DNA from: Icerya purchasi
Taxonomy: Eukaryota; Arthropoda; Insecta; Hemiptera; Monophlebidae
Assembly (NCBI GenBank): GCA_039619475.1
Contig: CM077115.1
Coordinates: 589,707,643-589,771,642 of the forward strand
Direction of reading: 5' to 3'
DNA length: 64,000 nucleotides
Under the pieces are notes generated by a model. It saw only the letters and a program-made list of their open reading frames with translations, was not told where the DNA came from and ran no database searches. The position numbers and the translations under genes are program-made. Shown here piece after piece: positions 24,780 through 37,050 of this stretch. Numbering within the stretch: position 1 is the first letter of the stretch; each line of letters opens with the position of its first letter.

Positions 24780-25311
24780 TTTACTAGTAAGGAATTTATT
24801 TATTTTATATTTATAAATTTTAACAATATCCCTCCCTATTTTCTAATCGTCATTCGCATTACCGTTTTATTCATCGTTCCCTGTCTTGGTTCCATTCTCT
24901 ATTCCTTTCGGTCGTCGCTCTTCTATTGTCTCCTTAATTCGTCTCCGGATCAATCATTCTCTCATCTCTTCCTCTCGCTTTCGATTTGCTCCGTCGCCTT
25001 CCCCTTATTGTTTTCTTCACGATTGTGATCCTTCTCGTATAGGTGATGCTGATCACATTTTTTTTTTTGGGTGTCCTGCTCTTCGTAATAAATGCTCCCT
25101 TGTATGTATACGACCAACTCTTGTCATTAAATCTTCCTACACCCTATAATGCTTTCTTTATCCTCTCCTTTACATCATCTTCTATGGTGCCTGCACTGCT
25201 GTCCTTTGTTGCGTCCATTTCGGACCGCCTAGCTATTTAGTTTTTTAGCTTAGTTTTTCCTGTTGTTGGGTCAATGCCGCTGGCGCGCCCACAAAAAAAA
25301 AAAAAAAAAAA
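24780..25311 (+). mobile_element. LINE 3' end with poly(A) tail
   Basis: Plus-strand copy of the same family as 32991-34620 (-). Both read PFGRRSSIVxLIRLRINH, then a DCD/DCN-P-R block and DADHIFF-CPALRNK. The 3' non-coding end is near-identical in the two copies (GTTGTTGGGTCAATGC, then a GGCGCGCCCA block). Here it is followed by a poly(A) tract at 25292-25311. A frameshift lies within the Cys/His block (FFFGCPAL). It is 5'-truncated and dead. Confidence 0.8.
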
Positions 25312-28300
25312 ATTTAACAGTTGCGGGTTTATCTAGCCGTGTTCTATTAATCTACATTTTTGTATTCCATCGTTCTTTTTATTTTAATTCGTTACTTTTT
25401 TTCTTTTTCAATTTTTCTTACTCTTATTAGTAATACGTGTTGCTGCTCCTTTTTTGTGCAATGTAAAATTACTCGAATGATTCTATTTTAGAAAAGTACA
25501 AAAGTCCTTTTTTTAATTTATTGTCGTCATCCAGCGTTACAAATATATGCATATGTATATATGTATATATGAGAAAATTCGATCTTTTGAACTCGCCATG
25601 GAACCATTCCTGTGCCTTTAGATGATAGTTATTGCATAATACTTTTAATTTCAATTGAGTACTTTAAAAATAAGGATAATAATTCATAATTTACGCATCG
25701 GTTTTCTTCAAAACGTAATAGAAAAACGTTATATATTCCATGAAGATATTTCATTAGAATCGAACTTGAAAAAATCTTCGACAGATGCGAAAGTAATGAA
25801 TACGGGGTTATAATAAATGCTCTTTCATGACACATCAAATCTCACAGAACCGTATTTTAATAATATAGCTGGGACTATATACCTGTAAAATTTTACTGTC
25901 AGAAATATTTTTTGAAAATCGAATTACCCAAAACTGAAAAAATATATCGAAAAAGTAATTAGTCAAGTAGACGATTTTAATACTTGATAATTTTCGCTCT
26001 TTTGTTTGTCGCGCGACAAACCATTATAATTAACCGCGAAATGGTATCATTTTCGTTGTTCTCGAGGTCGTGCACGTATTCCGTTGTTAACCTGAATTAC
26101 AAGTTACAGGTTCATTGCTTTCCGTTAACTATTATTTATAATATAAAATTGTGCGCATTTGCCTTGTGTAAACACATTTTAACTAACTTACGTTATGAAC
26201 TGTCAGTGACAATCGGTCGTTTAATAGCAATCGTTGTGTTATATTTACATTTCAAGTTATTCGATGATACTGGCATGCGCATTGTGCCCTTTCGTATAAT
26301 TATCTTCGATATAGCTGACTGCTGTTAAAGGACGAGATAATGAAATCGACGTTAAATTACAGTGTCGTGTCCTATTTAACGTCATAACGAATTTGGATAA
26401 AAGAATTGGCTTTATAATTAATAAACGATGTGTGCAGCAATGATAGTCTGCAAAGCGCGGAAAAAACAATCCGCATTGAAATGATGCATAATGCAACAAT
26501 GAAGTACGGCGAATTTTCGATAATAAATAAATAATAAACGGGGCAGATGTGAAAAATCGTCATTTAATTCAGCTCGTATTAAATTAAATTGGCCGATTAC
26601 ACGGAATGTAACAACTTCAAAGCACATTACGCTGTTCAAATCGATTACTACAGAAATGTTTTAATTGCTAGACTGGTTTCTACTTTAATGTATTTTCAAA
26701 TGCCGCCTAAACATTTTTCCGCACCAATAACTAAACATTAACTTCAATGTAAGTGACTGAAACGATACTCTTTCCAAGTTTTCTTTCTTCCGCACTAACT
26801 TGTGTAAGGGACAATTTTTCTTACTTGCTTAACGCGATTCTTCAGCAGTCCCATTTCTTCCCTCCTCATTCCCGATCTTTTGATTTGCCTATTTCACTAC
26901 GTTCCTTTTGTCTTGCTGGTTACTCTTGTTCAATTTCCACGGTGGTCCGTCTTCTATTACATCTCTTCTGTTGGTCTCGCATGTGTTAATATAACTCGTC
27001 TATCTGAACTATGTAAGTTGCAAAAGCGCCTGTGTTCGTGTCAGTACTTTGAGCCCATTTATTTTCTAAAAAAATTAAAAATATGCAAAAATCAATTATC
27101 GCCTAGACCCTATAATGATATTCGGCGAAGGTTTAATTAAAACTGTATAACCTGATCATGTTGTAAAAACATATGTTTATCGCATATTTCGCTAATTAAA
27201 ATTTACAGAGCAAAATAAAAATTTAATTTAATGCAACACACGCCATCTCATGTCCATAATCAAAAAAAAAAAAAAAAGAAAAATACGCGATCGCAGAGGC
27301 GCAACGCACACTAATACACGTATACTTAGATTCAGTCAAAATTTTATCGATCGATTTTTTAACAAAAGCGCTATGCAGTTTTAAAACGGATTAAATTTTT
27401 AACATTTCTTAATCTTACACTATATAAATGTAGCGTTTATAGTCTCTCAGATATTTTAGCTCGAAATTAAAATCCAATCTTCAAAATTTAAAATTAAAAT
27501 GTCTGAAAATACTACTAGAGTTATAATTTCGAAATTTAATGCTAATTAAAACCATCGAATTTGTTCTTCCAATTTTTCTATTTTGAAGTAGTTATTTAAA
27601 AATTTTCAGATTTTTATGGTTCTCCTACTAAAAATTAGGAAATATAAAGGGGAAAAAAATTATCCATCTGCCAGTAAACCGATGATACACGATTTCGAAG
27701 GATTTAATTGCAATCTCATAACATTTTATAGTACCACGAAGAAACACTCAAATGTTTATAACTCAGTTCAGACTCAGGTCGGTCAAAAAAATTGCGAAAA
27801 TTTTTATTTCTGTGTATGTTCTGCATTTGTGTTGCTTCTGAACAGTGGATGTAATGTTCGCAGACTGCAATACCAGCGGTCTGATTACAGAATAAGCTGA
27901 TGATGCTTTATAGGTTAAGATTAGCAGATGTACCATCTATTTTTCTATATTCATGTAATATATAAAACATAAGAAGGCAATGGCAAACCACTATGTATAG
28001 CATCGTATGCGCGCTAATTTAGTACACAGGTTTAGTACACAGCAGACATACTATACATGAGACTTGTATGTCGATAAATCAAACAATCACAATATCAGTT
28101 GCAAGCGTAGTCTTTCGTGTATAATAATAACGTTTTGAATATAAAAATTGCCGTGAACACTATGCCTATGTCTTTACGGCTAAAATGTATTAATAGATAG
28201 TCATCCACGCTCAACAATTAACTAAGGCACAATAATGAATGAAGTAATGCAACGGAACAGAAATTATATTTTTATAAATGTTAATATATTATAAACACCC

Positions 28301-28553
28301 GACATGTTTCCTGATTACATAATCATGGTGTAACAATTAACAATTTAAATGTATAATAAACATAAAATAAAAAGAGACAAAGCGCAACAAAAAAAGCTAG
28401 GAAAAGAAAAAAAAACAAAAAAAAACTGAATATAGAAAATAGAAATAGATTAGTAATTATTAATAAGTAAAATAGATAGATTAAGTAAATATTACACGAT
28501 CATGTATATGTATAAGTTAATTTAAGATGGTAAAATGTTCAATGGGTGATAAT
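25312..28553. other. Long stretch without recognised gene
   Basis: Contains a perfect 16-base palindrome (TTTGTCGCGCGACAAA, 26005-26020), a (TATG)-type tract at 25545-25570, a hydrophobic unassigned frame at 26753-26989 (+) and a short direct duplication of TTTAGTACACAG near 28018-28043. No known domain. Confidence 0.4.
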
Positions 28554-28630
28554 TCGTCGACAAGCGTTTTAGCTTGACAAAAATTTCTGTATGTAAAAAA
28601 TTATAAATACATATTTTTCAAAAAAAAAAT
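28554..28630 (+). mobile_element. LINE 3' tail with conserved hairpin, copy 2
   Basis: Shares GATAATTCGTCGACAAGCG with 23711-23733, keeps a shortened form of the hairpin (28554-28578) and ends in an A-run from 28620. The body upstream is not recognisable, so only the tail survives. Confidence 0.5.
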
Positions 28631-30124
28631 AAAGAAGATGCTGAGTATGATGTATGTATAAGTCGATAAATGAATAAAAGTCGATAATGAAATATGAATA
28701 TAATAAATGAACTATTATAAAGCAAAGTATATAAAAATTTATGATTTTAAGTAAAAGATTATTCGTACGTTATTATTAATTATAATGTGTCTTTATGTTT
28801 ATTTATAAAATTAATTCAGCGTGATTGAGTAATTTTTTATTATTGGTAAATCTTGAAATTGACAATTCTTGTTGAATGTGTTAATTTGTGTCTATATGTA
28901 ATAATATGTTCCGCAATAGTTGATTTATGTATATGACCGTGCACAGTGTATGGCTTCGTTTTCACCTTTCAGATAATGGTTTTTATTCGTTTTTGCCTTC
29001 TTCGGTTTTCTTTTTATCTTCTTTGACCGTCTTCAGAAACGCTTCATGCTTTTAATCGTCAAGGGCAGTCGACGAAAACAAAATACTGATCAGAAAACAT
29101 TCAAATTATTTTCGTTCAGGTTCATATTCTCCGTATTCTTGTTGTTTTTAAGCAGCAGATTTAATGTTCCAGTGCTCCCCATCTTATGACATTTAATGTG
29201 ATCGCGATGATATAAATGAAGAATTTTCAGACTGAAATCAGTGGAATAATTTATAATAAGGGTACAATTGTTAATATTAGAAAAAGATTTTCACGGAATT
29301 TTTAAAAATTGGAGTTTGTGAAATAGTTCGCAGCAAGGTTTATACAAAAAACTTATTCCCGAAAAGTATCAAAAGAAAATAAGAGAAGGTTTTTATACCT
29401 CCTTAGTTATCGATTTTTTGTGTACCGGTGTCTGTGTAAGGCTTCATCGATATTAAAAAATTTCGACCTTTTTTTTGGGTGTTGAAAAATTTAGAATGAT
29501 CGTAAAAGATATTTTCAAACATTCCAATGTTTATAACTCAGTTGAACTAAACGAGAAAAGATGCAGTTGTTTAGTGCTACATGTTCAGTCGAAAGGAAAA
29601 AAATACTCAAAGTTAAACCATTAGGGAAGACCGGTAACTTGTCTAAAGGTTTCATAAACTCTTTTTATGTATAAAACAATATGAGTTCGGTCATTTAAAA
29701 CACTTTTGCGCAAATAACTATTAATTTTGATACGAGCAGCGCGGCTCTCATCAGTAAAATAAAAAAAAAAAGAAAGTACGTTTATTTATTGTTACGCCTA
29801 TCTTAACAAATCACGACAGATATTTCAATAATCGAGCAATATTTTTCTTTAAAATTTACATCAACTTTTTAACAAAAAAAAACCATTAAAAACCTTTATT
29901 TTATACCATCGTGTCCAAAGGTCGGTAAATAAGATTAAAATGTTTGGCATTGTCACTGCAAAGCGGAACTGCATAATTATTGTTTTCCAGATTGACCAAC
30001 TTACAGAATATTGGAAGTGTGTAGGTCACGGGCATAAAAAATTGAATTTATTTTCACAGGTTTTTATTCGCTATTACTACTAAACTAGATAATCGAAATA
30101 CTATTACGGATAATTACAATCTAA
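28631..30124. other. AT-rich stretch without recognised gene
   Basis: A T/C-rich patch at 28975-29040 and an A run at 29760-29775. No domain seen. Confidence 0.4.
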
Positions 30125-30480
30125 TTGCGTATAAATGAACCGGTCTCTTTTAATTTTAGACGTAGAAAAAACGGTACTGATACATCCATTCAATTTACAA
30201 AATTCGCCCCTCACTCAGTTACATTTATTAATAACCACTTAAATGACGAGGAATTTTTTCTCTGTTCAAGAGTTAACAATATTATAGCAGTACCCATAGC
30301 AACGGTTGCTGGCGTACCACCTCAGGGCAGTAATTTTCGACTTTACTTATTTTCATTTGATCTCTAAATCACTTTTCCAAGCTCGATGAAATAGTTTCAT
30401 TGGCATTTTACACCGACGACACTCATCTATTTGCTCGTCGTATAAAAATTAGTCCTTAAAAGCGAAAAAAAAAAGAAACA
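30125..30480 (+). mobile_element. Jockey-like reverse transcriptase fragment
   Basis: The plus-strand frame carries PIATVAGVPPQGS near 30296-30335, matching the AGVPQGS motif of Jockey-clade reverse transcriptases, with one extra Pro. About 65 bases on, in another frame, comes FYTDDTHLFARR near 30400-30440, the YADD catalytic box with Thr for Ala. The two palm motifs are closer than normal and out of frame, so the piece is a decayed relic with an A-rich run at 30463-30480. Confidence 0.65.
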
Positions 30481-30529
30481 CACGCACGGAAATATCATTC
30501 GAATTAAAAAATATGTATCTCTATGGACA

Positions 30530-30660
30530 GAACAGAACAGTATATTTATCGCCAAGTACAGTAATACAGTATTTGTAAATAAAAACGCGTACCAGCTCGA
30601 AAGAGACTTTATTACATTACATTAGTGTGATAAGAAGTAGAACATTTACGTATTGTTAAC
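30530..30660 (+). repeat. Dispersed repeat, copy 1
   Basis: Aligns with 36570-36700 in the same order: GAACAGAAC, AAGTACAG, CAGCTCGAA-GAGACTT, GCATTACATTAGTG-like, AGTAGAAC. Identity is patchy but the order and spacing of landmarks match over about 120 bp. Confidence 0.55.
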
Positions 30661-30747
30661 AAAAAAGTATAAAGAAATAGTAAGTTAATAATAACAAATA
30701 TTATATGTTTTTATTTCTTCCGTAAACCGTAAATATATATATATATG

Positions 30748-31076
30748 TTATAAGTATAAATAAAATGTCTGTTGAACGGTTACTAATGTTATATTTTATT
30801 TCTACACGAACATCATATTATTCACAAATTCACAAATATAACATTGTTAAATACTAATTAATTATATTAAAATAAATAAATAAAATAATTACAATAATAG
30901 TCCGACCGGTTTCGTTAATACATATTCAATTGTAATTATTTTATTTATTTATTTTAACATAATTAATTAGTATTTAACAATGTTATATTTGTGAATTTGT
31001 GAATAATATGATGTTCGTGTAGAAATAAAATATAACATTAGTAACCGTTCAATAGACATTTCATTTATACTTATAA
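30748..31076. mobile_element. Near-perfect long hairpin (foldback MITE-like)
   Basis: The left arm 30748-30895 and right arm 30929-31076 are inverted copies of 148 bases with about three mismatches, separated by a 33-base loop that contains GTCCGACCGG. Outside the arms, AT-rich sequence still pairs after a small bulge. There is no coding capacity: the open frame on the minus strand over the right arm is incidental. Arms this similar mean a recent insertion, recent gene conversion, or an artefact of hairpin sequencing. No target duplication could be fixed, because both flanks are AT repeats. Confidence 0.85.
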
Positions 31077-31380
31077 TAACAAATATATAATAAACAATTA
31101 TATAACAAACTAATAAGATAAATTTTCTTACTTGGTAACGTTTTCGGGCATTATCAGCTAGACCATGATGTGAACAGATACAAATTCTGAAGTTCACACT
31201 GAGGTCAACAGGGGAATACAGTGGTTTATATATAGGTTTAAAATAACAAATATAGAGTCAATGATGATAACTATTAAAAGAGTGTACATAGACTATAATA
31301 AATAATATTTAAGAAATTTAATGATCGAGTTTAAATAAATATAAAAGGGAGGGACTGCCGAAATATACTATGGTCAAAAA

Positions 31381-31902
31381 ATGTTTTACCCTTTTGTCGA
31401 TCATGTGATCAGGGAACTGGATGACCATTTCAAGCCACATCATGAAGCAATCCAGAGAATACAAATGCTTCTACCAGGAAAGACATATAATGACCCGAAA
31501 ACCATAGAATGTCTGTGCAAAATTTCAAATATTTTTTCGGGCGAAACGAATGCGAAGTATTTTTCAAACGAGTATAAAGTATGGCACAAAGTGTGCAATC
31601 TGCAGCGGAGAAACCGACCACTGCTCCAGAAGCTCTCGACTAATGCGATGAAACTTTTTTCCTATTGATAAAAAAACTTATCATCATTTTTTTGGTCACA
31701 CTTCCAGTATCGATGCGACTCCTCCTGAAAGGTCTTTTTCGAGTCTAAAAAGATTAAAAACCTATTTAAGAAATAAAATGGGCAATGAACGACTAACTGG
31801 TCTTGCTTTAATGAGTGTACATCGTAATCTAGCAATGAAGTTCAGTTCCAGTGAAATCACGGAAGTGTTAGTGCGAAAACGCAAACACAACATGTTTTTC
31901 TA
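31381..31902 (+). pseudogene. hAT transposase C-terminal part, broken
   Basis: A 95-codon frame (MFYPFVDHVIRELDDHFKPH onward) looks like the end of the hAT catalytic region. After a stop and a shift, the frame from about 31700 reads ATPPERSFSSLKRLKTYLRN then KMGNERLTGLALMSVHRNLA. This is the hAT dimerisation domain, with its hallmark ERSFS-L and NERL-LA motifs, ending MFF-stop at about 31902. Family hAT transposases bind terminal repeats and cut and paste with 8-bp duplications. The N-terminal zinc finger and most catalytic residues are missing here, so it is inactive. Confidence 0.85.
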
Positions 31903-32039
31903 ACAAATTCAAATAAATACATTGAAAATATGTAAATTCATAAATTATATATATATGCATTTTTTAGTTCTAGATCTCCTTATTTGTCATATGCTAGGTC
32001 ATACAAAATCACTCGCAAAGATATTTCTTTGAAAAGGGT

Positions 32040-32092
32040 TTTTTTTTTTGGTCTGAACCCCCTCCTTATGGAATGTTTCGCTACGTCCGTGT
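32040..32092 (+). repeat. Possible right terminus of the hAT relic
   Basis: Downstream of the transposase end, the sequence read inward on the minus strand starts CACGGACGTAGCG and continues with a G-rich block. This resembles hAT terminal repeats (CA-x-GG-x-CGTAGC) and the end of the MITE at 44842. No left partner or target duplication was found. Confidence 0.35.
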
Positions 32093-32990
32093 ATTTGAAA
32101 TTCGTTACATTTTTAAATCAGCTGATTTGTAACGTGCAGATGAATAGCCATTTCGGAACCCTGCCTGCTCCGATGGTTGTTCTGCGTTTAATAGATTTTT
32201 TTATTCTACTCGTTAATACTTTGGAAAACATTTCGGATAAGGTAGATTTCAAACAAATTGGTCTATAACTGTCAGTTCATTCGGTAATGCTGATTCGTTA
32301 TTGAGGAAATTGTTTTCTATCATTCTCCCTTGCGAAATTCACTTTTGGCTTTTCGAAAAACAAATATTTAATAAATAATAAAAAAATAATTACGAAAAAT
32401 TTTACACATAAACTTGTTAAAATTTCGTTCAGAGGCAAAGTTTATGAACGAAATTATACTATTAAATATGGATGTAGTCTCGAAGAAAACAAAATCGATA
32501 ACAATTTAAACTGAAACGACTGACGAACAGCGAAAAAGAATGTTCCGACGAAAAACGTGAACTAATACACGGCGAGACAACGTGGTGTTTTCATATCTAG
32601 CCGTACGGATATTTATCGACCGATCGGTAAAAAAGAAATTCCGAAAAATTATTTTTTTCTCATTTTTACTTTTACCATATACCCGTTTTTCATTTATTCT
32701 TTTTTTGCTAATCTATACCTAGTGTACTACTGGGTTATCACTAGATTCTGTTACATATTCTAAACACTTGAACGATCCCCCCTCCCACTGACTTAGGACC
32801 CAAATTTAATTTAAATTAAGCTCTGTCGGATTATTCAATAACGCTATAGGACGTTAGTATGAATTTGAAGTCTTCCGATGTGTCTTGCGGCTGATTTTGC
32901 AATAACCTCCCTGATATAAGGAGTGTCAAGATTTTAGGGTGGAGAGTTTTATTACTTATGTACCACGGAGCATCAAAACGTCTTGGGCGC
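32093..32990. other. AT-rich stretch without recognised gene
   Basis: No domain. It lies between the hAT relic and a minus-strand LINE pair. Confidence 0.4.
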
Positions 32991-34620
32991 GCCAGCAGCA
33001 TTGACCCAACAACAGGAAAAGCTAAGCTAAAAAACTAAATAGCTAGGTGGTCCGAAATGGATGCAACAAAGACAGCAGTGCATGCCTCACAGAAGATGAA
33101 AGAAAGGAGAGGATAAAGGAAGAGTTATAGGAAGTAGGGAGACCTAATGACAAAAGCTGGCCGCATAAAAGGGAGCGTTCAATACGAAGAGCAGGACACT
33201 CGAAGAAAACGTGATCAGCATCACATGTACGAGGTGGATTACAATCGTGAAGAGAACAATCAGGAGAAGGCGAAAGAGCAAATCGAAAGCAAGAGGAGCG
33301 AAGGACAGTATGATTGATCCGGAGACGAATTAGGAAGACAATAGAAGAGCGACGACCGAAAGGAACAGAATTCAACCAAGACAGGCAACGAGGAATCAGC
33401 TGAATAAAACGGTAATGCGAATGACGATTAGAAGGTAAGGAGGGATAAATATTCCGTCAAAATCTTGTGTGATTAGAGGTGGATAAGGAAAGGATACCTG
33501 AAGAAGGGAAATGATTGAGGAATGAATCAAGACGACAATCAGAACGAGCCAAAGAATCGGCTGCGTCATTGCCATCATTTCCGGAATGACTGGAGATTCA
33601 TAAAAAATCAATAACAATAGGACGGGATGACTGCAGAGTGGAAATAAGAGAACGAATTGAGAGAATAATACTAATGATAGGAATGTGAAGGAGGAGTGGG
33701 TAGGGCTTGAAGAACGCCTTTAGAGTCCGAAATTATAAAGAATTGGGAAAGATCGATTAAATAGGAAATAAAAGAGATAGCCGAAGGATGGCGATCGACT
33801 CGGTAGAAAAAATAGTACAGAAAAAAGGAAGCCAGAAGGACTCAGAATGCTGAAGCGACGGGGCAGTAAACGTACCACCCACGCCATCCTCGCTTCTGGA
33901 ACCATCAATAAAGATCAATACATGAGCAGGAAAAGAGGAATTCAATAAACAAATAAATTCAGTGTTGACTGCACCGTGAGAGAAGGCATTGGTCCGAAGT
34001 GGGAGGGAGGAAAATTTGATAGGTTGCCATAGGCTATTGAAGTCATGAGGGAAATAAGGGAGAATGTTGTAGAAAAGAACAACAGGAGAAAAATTAGAAA
34101 AACGGGCAGCCATACAGAATTGGGATTTTATGCGGAGAAAAGCGTCAGCCGTTTTTGATATACAGATAGGATGAAATAAGTTTGGACGAGGAGATTAGAA
34201 GCCGTTTAATTAGGAAGCGATACCCAAGTTGAGAACGGCGAATAAACAGTGGTTGGGTAACCGACTCTGATAGAACTGCGGGAATAAGAGAGGATTTTAA
34301 GGCTCTAATGTACAAACGGAGGCAAGATCTCTGGATCGCATCAAATTTAGAGAGGAGAGATTTAGAGGAATTATCGTAGAAAAAGGAACAGTAGTCGAGC
34401 TTGGATCGAATGATGGCTTTGAAAAGAATTAGAAGAATAAACGGATCGCCTCCCTATCTGAGAGGAGCGAGAGATTTAACGAGATTAAGTATTTTAAGAC
34501 AAGATTTATAGAGAAAATTAAAGTGCTCATGAAATGTGAAACGGCTATTCAAAAAAAAGCCGTGATAGCATGTAGAATTGACAACGAGAATAGGAATACC
34601 AGATACAATGACGCGTTTTT
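32991..34620 (-). mobile_element. 5'-truncated LINE (RT thumb, RNase H, C-terminus)
   Basis: The minus-strand copy begins in the reverse transcriptase thumb (VIVSGIPILVVNSTCYHG, then SRFTFHEHFNFLYKSC near 34.60-34.50 kb). RNase H follows near 33.9-33.75 kb (IFIDGSRSEDGVGGTF with the first Asp, FSTESIAILR with the Glu). The C-terminal block PPRTCDADHVFFECPAL lies near 33.2 kb. The 3' end at about 32991 matches the plus-strand copy at 24780-25311, including GGCGCGCCCA. Its 5' border directly abuts the poly(A) of the next LINE copy upstream. Several frameshifts make it inactive. Confidence 0.8.
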
Positions 34621-36105
34621 TTGTTTTTTTTTTTTTTTGATCATGTCGGTTAAAGGCGTTACCCAATCCAAAGGTATGACGGTATTAATGATTATAAAAG
34701 AAAAATATGAGAAAATGGAACATATGAATGAAGCTAACAAAGGAATATCCAAAGGAGACGGAAAAGAAAGGATGGTGTCAGCGCTGCAAGGCGTAGGATA
34801 AGACGCAAAAGACCGGAATATACAGTATCGCGTGTTCTGAAGAAATGGAAGGACATTCAAGCAAAATGTGATTCAAGTCATAAATGAAGTTTGCTTCTGA
34901 CGGATGAGACGGATAAAAAAGGAGACTGAGTAATGGAGAAACGGAAGAGCGAAGCAGAAAGCAAGCTGTGATTTAACCGAAATCTAATTATAGATGAGAT
35001 AGTTGATCGCCTCATGTTGGGGAAATTAAGAAACCGCGGAAAAAGAGGAGAAATGAGTTGTATGAATAAGTAAAAGGAAGCAGGATTAGAAAATGAAGAA
35101 GGCTAGAGATGAGACCAACAGTCGCGGTGGCAACGAAAGGAAAGCGGAAGACGACTTTGAGCTGGAAAATGACTAATGAAGCGACCGTCTTAAGCAGCCG
35201 AACGTGCCAACGAGTCAACTAACTCGTTGCCCCCGAAATTCCACAATAACTAGGATAATCTATAATAGTTCAATACGGGGACAGAGCGAGAATGAAATAG
35301 ATGTGAAATTAAGGAGCGTATGTGAAGCACCATAGATCCAGAGGATGGTTTAGGAAAGGGAGTAGCAATGGCTTATAAAACGCCTTTTGAATCAGAAGAT
35401 AAGAAAACCTTGGGTATGTTGTTAGTAGAAGCTGTAAAAATGATTGCTTGTAGGATCGCAATAGATTCGGCTAGGAGCATGGAGAAAAAAGAGGGGAGTT
35501 TGAACGTCTCAGAATAGCCGAGATCAGATAGAGTAAAAGCCGCTCCAACCCCCAAAGCTGACTTTAAGCCATCTGTAAAGAATTAAAGTATGAGAAGAAA
35601 AGAGCGATAATAAAACATAATTAAATTCGTTATGAGCAGCGGGAGAGGGAAGATACTTGATATACGAACCAGGAAAGAGTAAACTGAGTGAGTAAATAAA
35701 ATTTTGGAAATTATAGGTAAAATAAGGGCATTTGGTGTAGGATAGAACAAAAGGAGAGAAGGCCCCGAGACGTGAAGAAATCAAGGAACGAGTTAGAACG
35801 CGGTTAAAGGGGCAGAGAGAAAAAATGATACAAGACGATTTGGTAGGAGAAAGGGAGAGGTGAAGACAAGAAAGGAAATTGTTAAGAATAAACAGTGAAT
35901 TATTAAACTCGTCAATAGCGGCGGACAAATTGTCAGAGATGGAATAGACCAAAATGTCGCCAGCGAAGAGAAGGGAGAAAGAAGGAATAGGAAGAAAAGC
36001 GATATCAAAAGAGTAGGTATTAAAAAGTGTCTAAGACAAGAGCCCTGTGAGGTCCCCGATAAACGCATCTAGAGGAGGAAAGGGAGGGAGAGGAAAGAAA
36101 GAGAG
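34621..36105 (-). mobile_element. LINE (RT palm, RNase H, C-terminus, poly(A))
   Basis: Minus-strand copy lying head to tail with the one below it. It starts in the RT palm (GTSQGSC near 36.05 kb, then SLLFAGDILVYSISDN near 35.95 kb, where FADD is changed to FAGD) and passes the SPTKSSCIIFS block. RNase H follows near 35.55-35.38 kb (VGAAFTLSDLG with LLAESIAIL), then the C-terminal block LNHILLECPSISSEHA near 34.88 kb. The T-rich tract at 34619-34639 is its poly(A) tail. The changed catalytic box, shifts and stops show it is dead. Confidence 0.8.
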
Positions 36106-36569
36106 TTCTGTTCTGCTTAAAAACCGTCATTTTTAAAAATCACTTTTTTGCTCAGGAAAAAAATGATATTTTTATGAAAAACAACAGACTCATCAACATG
36201 TTAACCTTGTCTATTTTTAAAACACTACCAAAGTATTTAAAATGCAAAAAAATTGGTTTATTAAAAAGGCTACAAATAATTCTTTTTTTTTTTAATTACA
36301 TCTTTTTTATGGCAAATACAATGGTTTAATGAGAAAACTGGATTTCGTTTGGAGTCCTTAAGAAAAATTCCAAAACACCGTTTTTTAGAAGGTTTTTTAT
36401 GGTTTTTGGTCGCTAACTCTTCGTAGATTATTTATATAGTAAAATTAATAAGGTCATCAGATTCTAATTGAAAACATGTATAACACTATTGGAATTGGAT
36501 CGCCGTTGAGAGCAAATAAAATAATTCCAGACAAGTCGGCCAAGTTCATAGTATACATTCAAAAATTTG

Positions 36570-36700
36570 AAAAGAACAGAACGTTTATTTAGATAAGTAC
36601 AGAGTTGTACAGTATATATATAAACATGAAATTCGTATCAGCTCGAATGAGACTTAACCGCATTACATTAGTGATAAAAAAAGTAGAACGCTTACAATAG
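36570..36700 (+). repeat. Dispersed repeat, copy 2
   Basis: Counterpart of 30530-30660. This copy also has a TATATATAAA string at about 36617-36626, followed 20-30 bases on by ATCAGCTCG, a layout like a TATA box and initiator. That is suggestive of an LTR or promoter fragment but unproven. Confidence 0.5.
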
Positions 36701-37003
36701 TATTCTCAGTTCGAACTCGAAACACTTTTTCAATCGTTTGACGACCGCAAAGCTATAAGAAATACATCGAGACCGTTAATAATGTAACGTAAGATAGAAT
36801 CGCTATTTCAGTTCATTCATTATTAAGTAAACATAAGCTTAACATAAATAATTTGAAATTAATACACGCAACTGGTGCGCAGTAGAAATAATTTTCAGTT
36901 TTCACGGTTTTCTATAAGTCGTTTGCTATTCTAAAGTCTTAGCCTCAATTCAAATTATTAATTAAAAGTTATGTAAATCTTTCGAAATATGAAAAGTAGA
37001 CAA

Positions 37004-37008
<5 letters not shown>

Positions 37009-37046
<38 letters not shown>
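37009..37046. repeat. (TA)n microsatellite
   Basis: Uninterrupted TA dinucleotide run, bounded on each side by a TATATG/TGTAT variant. Confidence 0.95.

Positions 37047-37050
<4 letters not shown>

Noticed and set aside
30967..31197. 76-codon minus-strand frame over the right hairpin arm
   Set aside because: AT-driven, overlaps the inverted repeat and shows no protein features.
34523..34801. Plus-strand open frame of 92 codons
   Set aside because: It is antisense to the LINE junction, and its F-rich run is the LINE poly(A) read backwards.
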